This document shows positions 45,867 to 53,541 of a stretch of DNA of 64,000 nucleotides, one piece after another; position 1 is the first letter of the stretch; each line of letters starts with the position of its first letter. The translations under genes were made by a program, and so were the position numbers. The notes beneath the pieces were generated by a model, which searched no databases, was not told the origin of the DNA, and saw only the letters and a list, made by a program, of their open reading frames with translations. This DNA is from Maricaulis sp034659015 (GTDB lineage: Bacteria > Pseudomonadota > Alphaproteobacteria > Caulobacterales > Maricaulaceae). The DNA is taken from NCBI GenBank assembly GCA_034659015.1, contig JAYEGL010000014.1:1-64000 (forward strand), read 5' to 3'.

Positions 45867-45912
45867 CCGGCGGCGCAGCGTCTGACGATGATCACGAATC
45901 GCGAGGCCTTGC

Positions 45913-46986
45913 ATGTCTGACAGGACTGCGCCCGAGACGCCCTTCGAAGGCATGCTGCCCCAGCGCACCTTCCTCGAACCGCGCATGCCGCTGGACGGCA
46001 AGACCATTCTCATTACCGGCGGAACCGGCTCCTTCGGACGCCAGCTGACGGCCGCGATCTGCGCCGAGGCCAAGCCGAAGAAGCTGATCATCTTTTCGCG
46101 CGACGAGCTCAAGCAATATGAAATGGCCCAGGATTTTTCGCCCGGCGATTATCCCTTCCTGCGCTATTTCATCGGCGATGTGCGCGAAGAAGACCGGCTA
46201 GACCAGGCCATGCGCGATGTCGACATTGTCATTCACGCCGCCGCGCTGAAACATGTTCCCATTGCCGAATACAATCCGTTCGAATGCATCAAGACGAATG
46301 TGATGGGGGCGGAAAACGTCTCGCGCGCCGCCATCAAGCGCGGCGTGTCCCATGTCTGCGCCCTGTCGACGGACAAGGCGGCCAATCCGATCAATCTCTA
46401 CGGCGCCTCCAAACTGGCTGCCGACAAGATCTTCACCGCAGCCCAGCACATGGGCGGCGATGGCGGTCCGGTCTTCTCGGTCGTGCGCTACGGCAATGTC
46501 GTCGGCTCGCGCGGCTCGGTCATTCCCTATTTCCGCAAGCTGGTCGAGGAAGGCGCCAGCGAGCTGCCGATCACCGATCCGCGGATGACGCGCTTCTGGA
46601 TCACGCTCGACCAGGGCGTGAATTTCGTCCTGTCCAGCCTCGCCATGGCCCGCGGCGGCGAGGTTTTCGTGCCGAAGATCCCGTCCATGAGCACGGCCGA
46701 TCTGGCCCGCGCCATGGCACCGGACCTGCCGCACCGCATCGTCGGAATCCGGCCGGGCGAGAAGCTTCACGAAGTGATGATCCCGGAGGATGATTCGCGC
46801 ACCACGGTCGAGCTCGAGGACCGCTACGCCATCCTGCCGGCCCATAGCGCCAAGCTGATGGCGCGTTACCTGGCCTCGGGCGCGCACCTGGTGCCCGACG
46901 GGTTCAACTACGCCTCCAACACGAATCCGGAACAGCTGGACGGCAAGACGCTGCGCCGCCTGATCGGCAAGGCGAAGGCAGCCTGA
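45913..46986 (+). CDS. pseB: UDP-GlcNAc 4,6-dehydratase / 5-epimerase PseB (FlmA)
   Basis: A 357-residue SDR enzyme, the first step of pseudaminic acid synthesis. N-terminal nucleotide-binding KTILITGGTGSFGRQL (about 27-42), the family-specific SRDELKQYEMA, and an active-site tail NLYGASKLAADK (Tyr and Lys of the YxxxK type) are present. In Caulobacter the equivalent FlmA is required for flagellin modification. GAGG lies six bases before the ATG. Confidence 0.92.
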   Translation: MSDRTAPETPFEGMLPQRTFLEPRMPLDGKTILITGGTGSFGRQLTAAICAEAKPKKLIIFSRDELKQYEMAQDFSPGDYPFLRYFIGDVREEDRLDQAMRDVDIVIHAAALKHVPIAEYNPFECIKTNVMGAENVSRAAIKRGVSHVCALSTDKAANPINLYGASKLAADKIFTAAQHMGGDGGPVFSVVRYGNVVGSRGSVIPYFRKLVEEGASELPITDPRMTRFWITLDQGVNFVLSSLAMARGGEVFVPKIPSMSTADLARAMAPDLPHRIVGIRPGEKLHEVMIPEDDSRTTVELEDRYAILPAHSAKLMARYLASGAHLVPDGFNYASNTNPEQLDGKTLRRLIGKAKAA

Positions 46987-47059
46987 CACCGTCGCGAATT
47001 CTTTCGACACCTCCCGCATTCGTGCCTACGGTTGCGAACGCACCCTGGGAGGGGACAGT

Positions 47060-47545
47060 ATGAAACGGCTTTTTGTTGCCACGACCGCCGCAGCGCTTCT
47101 GACCGGCACCGCCCTGGCGGACCATCACGGTCACAGCGAAACGCCTGCGGATGCCGAGGCCGTCGCTCAAGGCATTTACGACGCTTTCGCCGCCGGCGAT
47201 GTACCGGCTTTCGTCTCGTATCTGCATCCGGACATCGTCTGGAACGAGGCCGACAATTTTCCCTATGCCGACGGCAATCCCTATCAGGGACCCGACGCTG
47301 TCATGAATGGCGTGATCGGACGCACCATGACCGAATGGGACGGCTTCGCCGCCACGCCGGAGCGCATGATCGCCGAGGACAATGAGGTCGCCGTCATGGG
47401 CCGCTATACCGGCACGCATCTGGAAACCGGTGAAGCCATCGACGCCCAGTTCGTGCATGTCTGGACGATCGAGGACGGCCAGGCGGTCGCTTTCCAGCAA
47501 TATGTGGACACCTGGCAGGTGCGGCAGGCCAGCGAAGCGGACTGA
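47060..47545 (+). CDS. Secreted SnoaL-like (NTF2-fold) protein
   Basis: A 161-residue protein with signal peptide (TTAAALLTGTALADHH) and a mature NTF2-like domain (DAEAVAQGIYDAFAAGDVPAFVSYLHPDIVWNEADNFPYADGNPYQGPDAVMNGVIGRTM ...). Stands alone between pseB and pseC on the plus strand, facing pseC. GGGAGGGGACAGT provides a very strong ribosome site. No link to the sugar pathway is visible. Confidence 0.8.
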   Translation: MKRLFVATTAAALLTGTALADHHGHSETPADAEAVAQGIYDAFAAGDVPAFVSYLHPDIVWNEADNFPYADGNPYQGPDAVMNGVIGRTMTEWDGFAATPERMIAEDNEVAVMGRYTGTHLETGEAIDAQFVHVWTIEDGQAVAFQQYVDTWQVRQASEAD

Positions 47546-47587
47546 CGCCCGCCGGGAATCGCGGGCCGGCCATGCCGGGCCGGACGA

Positions 47588-48760
47588 TCAGAGCCCCAGA
47601 ACCTCGGTCAGCGCACGCACCACACGCGCGGGATCGTCCTGTGCCATGCCGACAAAGAGCGGCAGGGACAGGGTGCGCTCGTAATACCGGCGTGCGCCGG
47701 GCAGGTCCTGCCGGCCGTAGCGGTCGACGTAGTAGGGCTGATCGCTCACCGGGATGTAGTGGACCTGCGTCCCGATACCGCGTGCCTTGAGTGCCTCCAT
47801 AACCTCGCCGCGCGCGCGTCCCAAGGCCTCGAAATCGATCCGGACCGGGTAGAGATGGAGGCAGGGATTGCAGGCCCGCGTGCGCATCAGCGGGCGCAGA
47901 TAGGGCGAGACGTCCTGAAGCGCTTCGTCGTAGGCCTTCGCAAGCGCCTGGCGCCGGACCACGAAGTCCGGCAGCCGCCGCAACTGGGACAGGGCGAGCG
48001 CCGCATGGATGTCGCTGAGCCGGTAGTTCCAGCCCAGCATCTGCATTTCGTGCCACCAGGGCTCGCCGGCCTGCCGGCGGTGCAGCGCGGGATCGCGCTC
48101 TATGCCGTGACTGCGCAGCTTGCGCAGGCGGGCGGCCAGGGCGTCGTCATTCGTGGTCACCGCACCGCCCTCGCCCGCCGCGATCGTCTTGACCGGGTGG
48201 AAGGAAAAGGTCGCCGCGGCGGAATGGCGGCCATTGCCCAGCGGCTCGTCGCGATAGCGCGAACCGGCAGCGTGGCTGGCATCCTCCACCAGCACCGCAC
48301 CCGCCAGGGCTGCACAGCGCTCGATCTCCTCCAGCGGCCCGCACTGCCCGGCCAGATGGACCGGCAGGACGACGCGCGCCGTACCGTCCGCCCGCGCCAG
48401 CGCCTCTTCCAGCGTATCGGGCGTCATCAGGCCGGTGTCCGGATCGACATCGGCGAACGCGACCTCGGCCCCGCAATAGCGCGCGGCATTCGCCGTCGCC
48501 ATGAAGGTGATCGCCGGGACGATGCAGGTATCGCCCTCCCCGACACCCAGTCCCGCCAGGGCCAGGTGAAGCGCGGCCGTGCCGTTCGAACAGGATACGG
48601 CATGGCGGGCGCCGGTTGCCTCGGCGAAAGCCGCGTCGAAGGCGTCGACCGCCGGCCCGGTGGTCAGCCAGTCGCCGCGCAGAACCTCGACCACGGCGTC
48701 GATATCGCTGTCGTCGATCGCCTGGCGGCCATAGGGCAGGAAGGATGCGGACATCGTCAT
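47588..48760 (-). CDS. pseC: UDP-4-keto-sugar aminotransferase PseC (FlmB)
   Basis: A 390-residue PLP enzyme of the DegT/DnrJ/EryC1 family. Lys191 (SFHPVKTIAAGEGG) is the PLP-binding lysine; YGRQAIDDSDIDAVVEVLRGDWLTTGP and SCSNGTAALHLALAGLGVG are typical. In the pseudaminic acid pathway PseC aminates the PseB product at C4. Read on the minus strand toward pseB, with the SnoaL-like gene in between. Its start is flanked by a terminator of the flagellin gene upstream. Confidence 0.92.
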   Translation of the reverse strand: MTMSASFLPYGRQAIDDSDIDAVVEVLRGDWLTTGPAVDAFDAAFAEATGARHAVSCSNGTAALHLALAGLGVGEGDTCIVPAITFMATANAARYCGAEVAFADVDPDTGLMTPDTLEEALARADGTARVVLPVHLAGQCGPLEEIERCAALAGAVLVEDASHAAGSRYRDEPLGNGRHSAAATFSFHPVKTIAAGEGGAVTTNDDALAARLRKLRSHGIERDPALHRRQAGEPWWHEMQMLGWNYRLSDIHAALALSQLRRLPDFVVRRQALAKAYDEALQDVSPYLRPLMRTRACNPCLHLYPVRIDFEALGRARGEVMEALKARGIGTQVHYIPVSDQPYYVDRYGRQDLPGARRYYERTLSLPLFVGMAQDDPARVVRALTEVLGL

Positions 48761-48805
48761 GTCTCCTTGGACGCGCGATCATGAAATGAGTCGCCGTAAC
48801 GGAAA

Positions 48806-48830
48806 CGGCCCCCGGAAAAACCGGGGGCCG
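48806..48830 (-). terminator. Terminator of flagellin gene 1
   Basis: Ten-base perfect stem CGGCCCCCGG / CCGGGGGCCG with a five-base loop. Read on the minus strand it is followed by TTT. It separates the flagellin gene from pseC. Confidence 0.65.
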
Positions 48831-48878
48831 CGCCGTGGTGGTGGAGAAGTCGCCCGGGGTCCGGGATCCGGGAGTCCG

Positions 48879-49712
48879 TCAGCCCTGGAAGAGGCTGAGA
48901 ATGGTCTGCGGCTGCGAGTTGGCGATCGACAGGGCCTGCACGCCGAGCTGCTGCTTGACCTGCAAGGCCTGCAAGCGTGCGCTTTCCCTTGCCATGTCGG
49001 CATCGACGAGATTGCCGACACCTTCCGTCAGGCTGTCTCGCAGCTTGCTCACGAAGGTGGAGTGAGCCTCCAGCTTTTTCACGTCGGAGCCCAGATTGGC
49101 GAGCGACTGGTTGACGTTCTCCAGGCTGGTCTTGATGTTCGCGACCGCGGCCGTTGCCAGCGTGACCGTGGTCAGGCTGGCGGTGGCGGCCAGGGTGATG
49201 ATCGCGCCGCCGACACTCATGTCCTGGGACTTCAGCGTCACGGTGCGGGCGGCATCCGCATCGGCGAGGAATTCGATACCGCCGGTGACCGACCCGTCGA
49301 GGATGTTGGCGCCGTCGAACTCGGCGTTCTGGATGATCACCTGGACCTGGTCGAGCAGCGCCTTGAAATCGGCATCATAGGCCTGGCGGGAGAAGGCGTC
49401 GAGCGAAGGGTCCATCGCCGCCGTGGCCTTTTCGCGCATCTCGACCAGCAGGTCGGAGATGGATTCGCCGGCCGCCAGCGCGACATCGCCGATCGTGGAG
49501 GCGCGGTCGAGACCGTTCTGGACCGCGTCGAGCGCACCAATGTCCGAGCGCATGCCCTGGGCCACGGCGTAGATGGCCGAATTGTCCTTGGCACCGGCGA
49601 TCTTCAGACCCGTATTGATCCGGGTCTGGACATTCTGCATGTCGTCGGTGGTCTTGTTCAGGTTCTGCAGGGCGATCATGGCCCCGGTGTTGGTGTGAAC
49701 GCTCATCGTCAT
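48879..49712 (-). CDS. Flagellin 1
   Basis: A 277-residue flagellin lacking a large variable domain, as in Caulobacter. N-terminal D0/D1 helix MSVHTNTGAMIALQNLNKTTDDMQNVQTRINTGLKIAG and C-terminal D0 SARLQALQVKQQLGVQALSIANSQPQTILSLF are canonical. The ATG at 49712 is preferred (GGGAGA seven bases upstream). It differs from flagellins 2 and 3 in both the leading helix and the central part. Has its own sigma-54 promoter. Confidence 0.95.
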   Translation of the reverse strand: MTMSVHTNTGAMIALQNLNKTTDDMQNVQTRINTGLKIAGAKDNSAIYAVAQGMRSDIGALDAVQNGLDRASTIGDVALAAGESISDLLVEMREKATAAMDPSLDAFSRQAYDADFKALLDQVQVIIQNAEFDGANILDGSVTGGIEFLADADAARTVTLKSQDMSVGGAIITLAATASLTTVTLATAAVANIKTSLENVNQSLANLGSDVKKLEAHSTFVSKLRDSLTEGVGNLVDADMARESARLQALQVKQQLGVQALSIANSQPQTILSLFQG

Positions 49713-49771
49713 GCGACATTCTCCCGCGTATTCGGTTCGCCACGCTTCGGCGGCGGTTCGAACACACAGGC

Positions 49772-49786
49772 GCAAATGCCGTGCCG
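49772..49786 (-). promoter_or_regulatory. Sigma-54 promoter of flagellin gene 1
   Basis: On the minus strand CGGCAC-GGCAT-TTGC, i.e. -24 CGGCAC and -12 TTGC with five bases between. It stands 60 bases upstream of the start. Confidence 0.78.
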
Positions 49787-49925
49787 TTCATGGTTAAGGT
49801 CACAAATGCAATAATTTCAGATATTTACAGATTGGCGCGAAATCTCGGCGCCGGGCAGATGTCGGAAATTGCCGAGCAAGGTCGGTCCGGCCGGTCAGTT
49901 TTGCCGGGCGGCCGGCGGCCCCTGC

Positions 49926-50291
49926 CTAGGCGAGGCGGTCTACGAGGCCGGCCTGGCGCGTGCGCAGATACTCGACGAGATCGGCGTGCTTTTCCGGCGG
50001 CCAGCGCCGGACGGTTTCGCCGGTATCCTGGTCGACCAGGAGATAGACATAACCACCGGTCGTTTCGTCCTGGAGGATTTTCAGGCGCGAATTGCTCAGC
50101 GCCGATTCCGCCATGCGCGCGATCTCTTCGGTGCGCTGTTCCCGGCCGTCCCCGGTCCGGGCGCCCGCATCGGACTGCTCAAGCGGTTCGACCCGCCGCA
50201 CGGCATCGCGTGGGCGGTCGGTGTGGATGTCCCGGTTTTCGGTGTAGCCAGACACCGGAACAGCTCTCGGATTAAACCCCGTTTCTGCCAT
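49926..50291 (-). CDS. flaG: FlaG-family flagellar protein
   Basis: A 121-residue protein with an Arg/Asp-rich, probably disordered N-terminal half and the FlaG signature at the C-terminus (RLKILQDETTGGYVYLLVDQDTGETVRRWPPEKHADLVEYLRTRQA). FlaG proteins influence filament length. Lies between flagellin genes 1 and 2 on the same strand. Confidence 0.8.
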   Translation of the reverse strand: MAETGFNPRAVPVSGYTENRDIHTDRPRDAVRRVEPLEQSDAGARTGDGREQRTEEIARMAESALSNSRLKILQDETTGGYVYLLVDQDTGETVRRWPPEKHADLVEYLRTRQAGLVDRLA

Positions 50292-50354
50292 TGTCCTAAA
50301 TCGTCGACGCGGAGGCGCCGACGCCTCCTATCACCTCGCGTCAACCACGGAGGT

Positions 50355-50382
50355 GGATGGCGGAGCCGATGCTCCGCCATCC
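50355..50382 (-). terminator. Hairpin behind flagellin gene 2
   Basis: Twelve-base perfect stem GGATGGCGGAGC / GCTCCGCCATCC with a four-base loop, ten bases after the flagellin 2 stop. No T-run follows, so it may act only as a weak terminator or as a 3'-stabilising hairpin. Confidence 0.5.
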
Positions 50383-50391
50383 GATCCGCGA

Positions 50392-51216
50392 TTAACGGAA
50401 GTAGCCCAGGATCGTGCTGGGAGCCGAGTTGGCGATCGAGAGCGCCTGAACGCCCAGCTGCTGCTTGACCTGCAGCGACTGGAGCCGGGCACTTTCCTTC
50501 GCCAGGTCCGCGTCGACCAGGTTGCCGATACCCTTTTCCAGGGAGTCGGACAGCTTGCCCACGAAGGTCTTGTGGACTTCCAGCGACTTGGACGCCGTGC
50601 CGAGCTTGGCCAGCGAAGCGTTCAGGTTGTCCAGCGAGGTTTCCAGCGTGGTCACCATGGTCGAAGCGTCGCCCGCCGAAGCGAAGGACGCCGTCGCGGC
50701 CACCGTCACCGTACCGCCGCCGAGCGTCAGGTTGGCGTCGGAGATGGTGATGGTGTTGGAGCCGTCGGCATTGGCCAGGGCCGAGATCGAGGTCACGGAC
50801 CCGTTGATCAGGTTCGTGCCGTTGAATTCGGCGTTGGATGCGATGGTCGTGATCTGGTCACGCAGGGCCTTGAAGTCTTCGTTCAGGGCCGTACGCGAAG
50901 CGGCGTCGAGCGAAGTGTCGGAAGCGGCCAGAGCCTTTTCCTTCATTTCGACGAGCAGGTCGGAGATCGCTTCACCGGCAGCCAGGGCCACGTCGGTGGT
51001 GGACTGAGCGAGGTCGAGCGAGTTCTGGACCGCACCGTAGCCGTTGACGTCCGAACGCATTTTCTGGGCGATGGCGTAGATACCGCCATTATCCTTGGCG
51101 GAGGACACGGCCAGACCGGTGTTGATGCGGCTCTGGACTTGCTCCAGATCCTTGTTGGTCTGGTTGAGGTTCTGCAGCGCAACCATGGCGCCGGCATTCG
51201 TGTTGATAGTAGCCAT
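50392..51216 (-). CDS. Flagellin 2
   Basis: A 274-residue flagellin with canonical ends (MATINTNAGAMVALQNLNQTNKDLEQVQSRINTGLAVSSAK ... ESARLQSLQVKQQLGVQALSIANSAPSTILGYF). It is very similar to flagellin 3 along most of its length (for example DVALAAGEAISDLLVEMKEKALAASDTSLDAASRTALNEDFKALRDQ). Separate sigma-54 promoter 75 bases upstream. Confidence 0.96.
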   Translation of the reverse strand: MATINTNAGAMVALQNLNQTNKDLEQVQSRINTGLAVSSAKDNGGIYAIAQKMRSDVNGYGAVQNSLDLAQSTTDVALAAGEAISDLLVEMKEKALAASDTSLDAASRTALNEDFKALRDQITTIASNAEFNGTNLINGSVTSISALANADGSNTITISDANLTLGGGTVTVAATASFASAGDASTMVTTLETSLDNLNASLAKLGTASKSLEVHKTFVGKLSDSLEKGIGNLVDADLAKESARLQSLQVKQQLGVQALSIANSAPSTILGYFR

Positions 51217-51290
51217 TTCTTGGCCCTCTCTTTTCTAGTGATGTAACGAGCGTTTTGCTCGCCAGGTCTTCTGACCCATTCACGAAGAGA

Positions 51291-51305
51291 GCAAAGCCGG
51301 GGCCA
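51291..51305 (-). promoter_or_regulatory. Sigma-54 promoter of flagellin gene 2
   Basis: On the minus strand TGGCCC-CGGCT-TTGC: a good -24/-12 pair with the required ten-base spacing between GG and GC, 75 bases upstream of the start. Confidence 0.82.
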
Positions 51306-51427
51306 GTTTCGGCCTGACCTGCCTGGTTAATGCGGCGCCGCCTGATTCGGTGCGAGGTTTTCAACAGGCAAGGTCTGCCGCGGTAACCATTTGCCCGGCA
51401 GGAATTTCCGCCCAACCCGGCAAAAAT

Positions 51428-51448
51428 GACCGGCAAATTTTGCCGGTC
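51428..51448. promoter_or_regulatory. ftr-like FlbD enhancer near flagellin gene 2
   Basis: Palindrome with arms GACCGGCAA / TTGCCGGTC (nine bases, three-base centre). This is the CCGGCAA-type ftr pattern for FlbD. It stands 123 bases upstream of the sigma-54 site at 51291 (from the minus strand). The surrounding 51380-51460 contains further CCGGCA half-sites. The rest of the 352-base gap (51217-51568) holds the promoter and the terminator described separately. Confidence 0.65.
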
Positions 51449-51522
51449 GGCAAGAATTTATGCTTAAAATTGAGTTAATTCCGGAATTCAGGCATGCCTG
51501 TTCGCCAGCGCTGAATTTGCAG

Positions 51523-51558
51523 AAAAAAATGTCGGGACCGCCCGGAGGCGGTCCCGAC
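51523..51558 (-). terminator. Terminator of flagellin gene 3
   Basis: Twelve-base perfect stem GTCGGGACCGCC / GGCGGTCCCGAC, loop CGGA, followed on the minus strand by a run of seven T interrupted after one base (the plus strand shows AAAAAAATGTCGGG). Confidence 0.9.
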
Positions 51559-51568
51559 ACGGACGAAC

Positions 51569-52396
51569 TTAGCCGAAGAAGGACAAAATGGTCTGCGGTG
51601 CCTGGTTGGCGATCGAGAGCGCTTGAACGCCCAGTTGCTGCTTGACCTGCAGCGACTGGAGCCGGGCGCTTTCCTTCGCCAGGTCCGCGTCGACCAGGTT
51701 GCCGATCCCCGCTTCCAGCGAGTCGGACAGTTTCGACGTGAAGGTCTTGTGGACCTCCAGGGATTTCGAAGCCGTGCCGAGCTTGGCCAGGGCGGAGTTC
51801 AGGTTGTCCAGCGAGGTCTCGATGGTGCTCACCATCGTGGACGCATCGCCCGCCGAGCCGAAAGAAGACGTCGCCGCCACCGTCACGATACCGCCGCCGA
51901 GCGTCAGATTGGCGTCGGAGATGGTAATCGTGTTGGAACCGTCTGCATTGGCCAGCGCCGAGATCGAGGTCACCGAACCGTCGATCAGGTTCGTACCGTT
52001 GAATTCGGCGTTGGACGTGATGGTCGTGACCTGGTCCCGCAGGGCCTTGAAATCTTCGTTCAGGGCCGTGCGCGATGCCGAGTCGAGCGACGCATCCGAT
52101 GCAGCAAGAGCCTTTTCCTTCATTTCGACGAGCAGGTCCGAAATCGCCTCACCGGCAGCCAGTCCCACATCGGTGACGGAGATAGCCAGATCGAGCGAGT
52201 TGCCCACCACACCATAGCCGGCGACTTGCGAGCGCATACGTTGGGCGATGGCGTAGATACCGCCATTGTCCTTCGCGCTCGAGACTTCGAGGCCGGTATT
52301 GATACGGTTCTGGACCATTTCCAAATCCGAGTTCGTCTTGTTCAGGTTCTGCAGGGCCAGCATGGCCCCAGCGTTGGTGTTGACAGAAAGTGCCAT
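51569..52396 (-). CDS. Flagellin 3
   Basis: A 275-residue flagellin closely related to flagellin 2. N-terminus MALSVNTNAGAMLALQNLNKTNSDLEMVQNRINTGLEVSSAK; C-terminus SARLQSLQVKQQLGVQALSIANQAPQTILSFFG. Has its own sigma-54 promoter and terminator, so the three flagellin genes can be tuned separately. It would be a substrate for FlmG glycosylation (Ser/Thr-rich centre, about residues 140-190). Confidence 0.96.
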   Translation of the reverse strand: MALSVNTNAGAMLALQNLNKTNSDLEMVQNRINTGLEVSSAKDNGGIYAIAQRMRSQVAGYGVVGNSLDLAISVTDVGLAAGEAISDLLVEMKEKALAASDASLDSASRTALNEDFKALRDQVTTITSNAEFNGTNLIDGSVTSISALANADGSNTITISDANLTLGGGIVTVAATSSFGSAGDASTMVSTIETSLDNLNSALAKLGTASKSLEVHKTFTSKLSDSLEAGIGNLVDADLAKESARLQSLQVKQQLGVQALSIANQAPQTILSFFG

Positions 52397-52470
52397 TTTG
52401 TCAGTCCTCCATTCTGGAAGCAGTCAAACCGAATTTTTCGGCAGTGGACGTTTTGTCCGCGCACGGCATC

Positions 52471-52485
52471 GCAAGCGGCGTGCCG
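52471..52485 (-). promoter_or_regulatory. Sigma-54 promoter of flagellin gene 3
   Basis: On the minus strand CGGCAC-GCCGC-TTGC: -24 and -12 with the proper spacing, 75 bases upstream of the start, the same distance as in flagellin gene 2. Confidence 0.8.
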
Positions 52486-52531
52486 CACGCGCCAACAAAA
52501 TTAGCTTTGAATTTCAGTAAGTTGAGATAAT

Positions 52532-52560
52532 AAAAAAGGCACCTCCGCGGGGAGACGCCC
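52532..52560 (-). terminator. Terminator of the flbT-flaF operon
   Basis: On the minus strand GGGCGTCTCC / GGAGGTGCCT with two G-U pairs, followed by TTTTTT. It stands 36 bases after the flaF stop. Confidence 0.78.
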
Positions 52561-52596
52561 TTTCCTGCCTGCCGGTTTTTGCCTGGGCGGCAATTC

Positions 52597-52980
52597 CTAC
52601 CCCACAGCCTGGCCTTCCGCGCCGCTGCTGGCCTGCGGCATAAGCCCCTGCATCACGGTCCGGTTGATGTCGACCAGGTCGTCGATCGCTTCGGGCTCGC
52701 GCAGCGCGACACTGCCGTGCTTGGACACGAAGATGGACAGCGAGATGATCGCGGCGCGCAGGTTCTCCGGCAGCTTGTTGTCCTGGCTCGCACAGTCGAC
52801 AGCCAGATTGCTCCAGACGCGGCGGTTCCAGTCCAGCGCCTCGGCGCGGGCCTTCACGTCTTCCTTGGGCAGTGACTTGGACGCCATCAGCGCCCGCGTC
52901 ACCTGCGCGAAAAGTCGGTATTCCGTGGCGCGCGGATCCTCGCTGCGCTGGCTCGCCTGCTGGTAAGCTTGAAGGGACAT
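52597..52980 (-). CDS. flaF: Flagellar protein FlaF
   Basis: A 127-residue protein of the alphaproteobacterial FlaF family (MSLQAYQQASQRSEDPRATEYRLFAQVTRALMASK ... EALDWNRRVWSNLAVDCASQDNKLPENLRAAIISLSIFVSKHG). In Caulobacter FlaF is needed for flagellin secretion and translation and acts against FlbT. Its start shares bases with the flbT stop (TGATG). Confidence 0.92.
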   Translation of the reverse strand: MSLQAYQQASQRSEDPRATEYRLFAQVTRALMASKSLPKEDVKARAEALDWNRRVWSNLAVDCASQDNKLPENLRAAIISLSIFVSKHGSVALREPEAIDDLVDINRTVMQGLMPQASSGAEGQAVG

Positions 52981-53366
52981 CAGGCCAGTCTCTCGGCTTC
53001 GTAGGTCATCAGTTTGCGGCAGCCCATCAGGGCCTTGTAGTGTTCGCCCGCCATCACGTCCCGGCTGACCGAGACGCAGGTCGATAGCACGCCCGGATCG
53101 GAGACCACCCCCATGAACTCGTTCATGCGCAGCACGAATTCGTCATAGAGCCCGTCATCCTTCTTGTCGGACAGATACATCATCATGATCGGGAAATAGA
53201 TGCGGCGGACCGGCGTCGTGACGTCCTCTTCCTGAAGGATGTCCTTTTCGCGCAGCACCGCAGCCTTGTTCTTGAGAACCAGGTTTGCACGCCGGTCACC
53301 GTTTTCGATGACGGCCCCGTTCAGGACGAACTTCTCGCCGGGTTTGAGCGAGATTTTCAGGGGCAT
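52980..53366 (-). CDS. flbT: Flagellin mRNA regulator FlbT
   Basis: A 128-residue FlbT-family protein (MPLKISLKPGEKFVLNGAVIENGDRRANLVLKNKAAVLREKDIL ... YFPIMMMYLSDKKDDGLYDEFVLRMNEFMGVV). In Caulobacter it binds the flagellin leader and reduces translation before hook completion. The ATG at 53366 is chosen over the upstream GTG/ATG frame start at 53399. Coupled to flaF. Confidence 0.93.
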   Translation of the reverse strand: MPLKISLKPGEKFVLNGAVIENGDRRANLVLKNKAAVLREKDILQEEDVTTPVRRIYFPIMMMYLSDKKDDGLYDEFVLRMNEFMGVVSDPGVLSTCVSVSRDVMAGEHYKALMGCRKLMTYEAERLA

Positions 53367-53477
53367 GAGGCACACTCCGTTGCACAGGACGGCGGTCACG
53401 AGCCGAATTGCCGGCAGGTTGGCAAGCCCGGGTGAAGAAATCGTTTCCGCCGTCGTGGAAGCGCCGGGCCCGCGTCG

Positions 53478-53492
53478 TTAGCAAGTTCTTAA
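53478..53492. promoter_or_regulatory. Degenerate CtrA-like site between flbT and flmG
   Basis: TTAG-CAAGTTC-TTAA: seven-base spacer, one imperfect half-site. It lies 49 bases before flmG and 112 bases before flbT (in opposite direction). Weak evidence. Confidence 0.35.
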
Positions 53493-53541
53493 AGCGAATC
53501 CCGCCCCTGATGCGAGGAAAATAAGGACAGGTTCGAGGATC

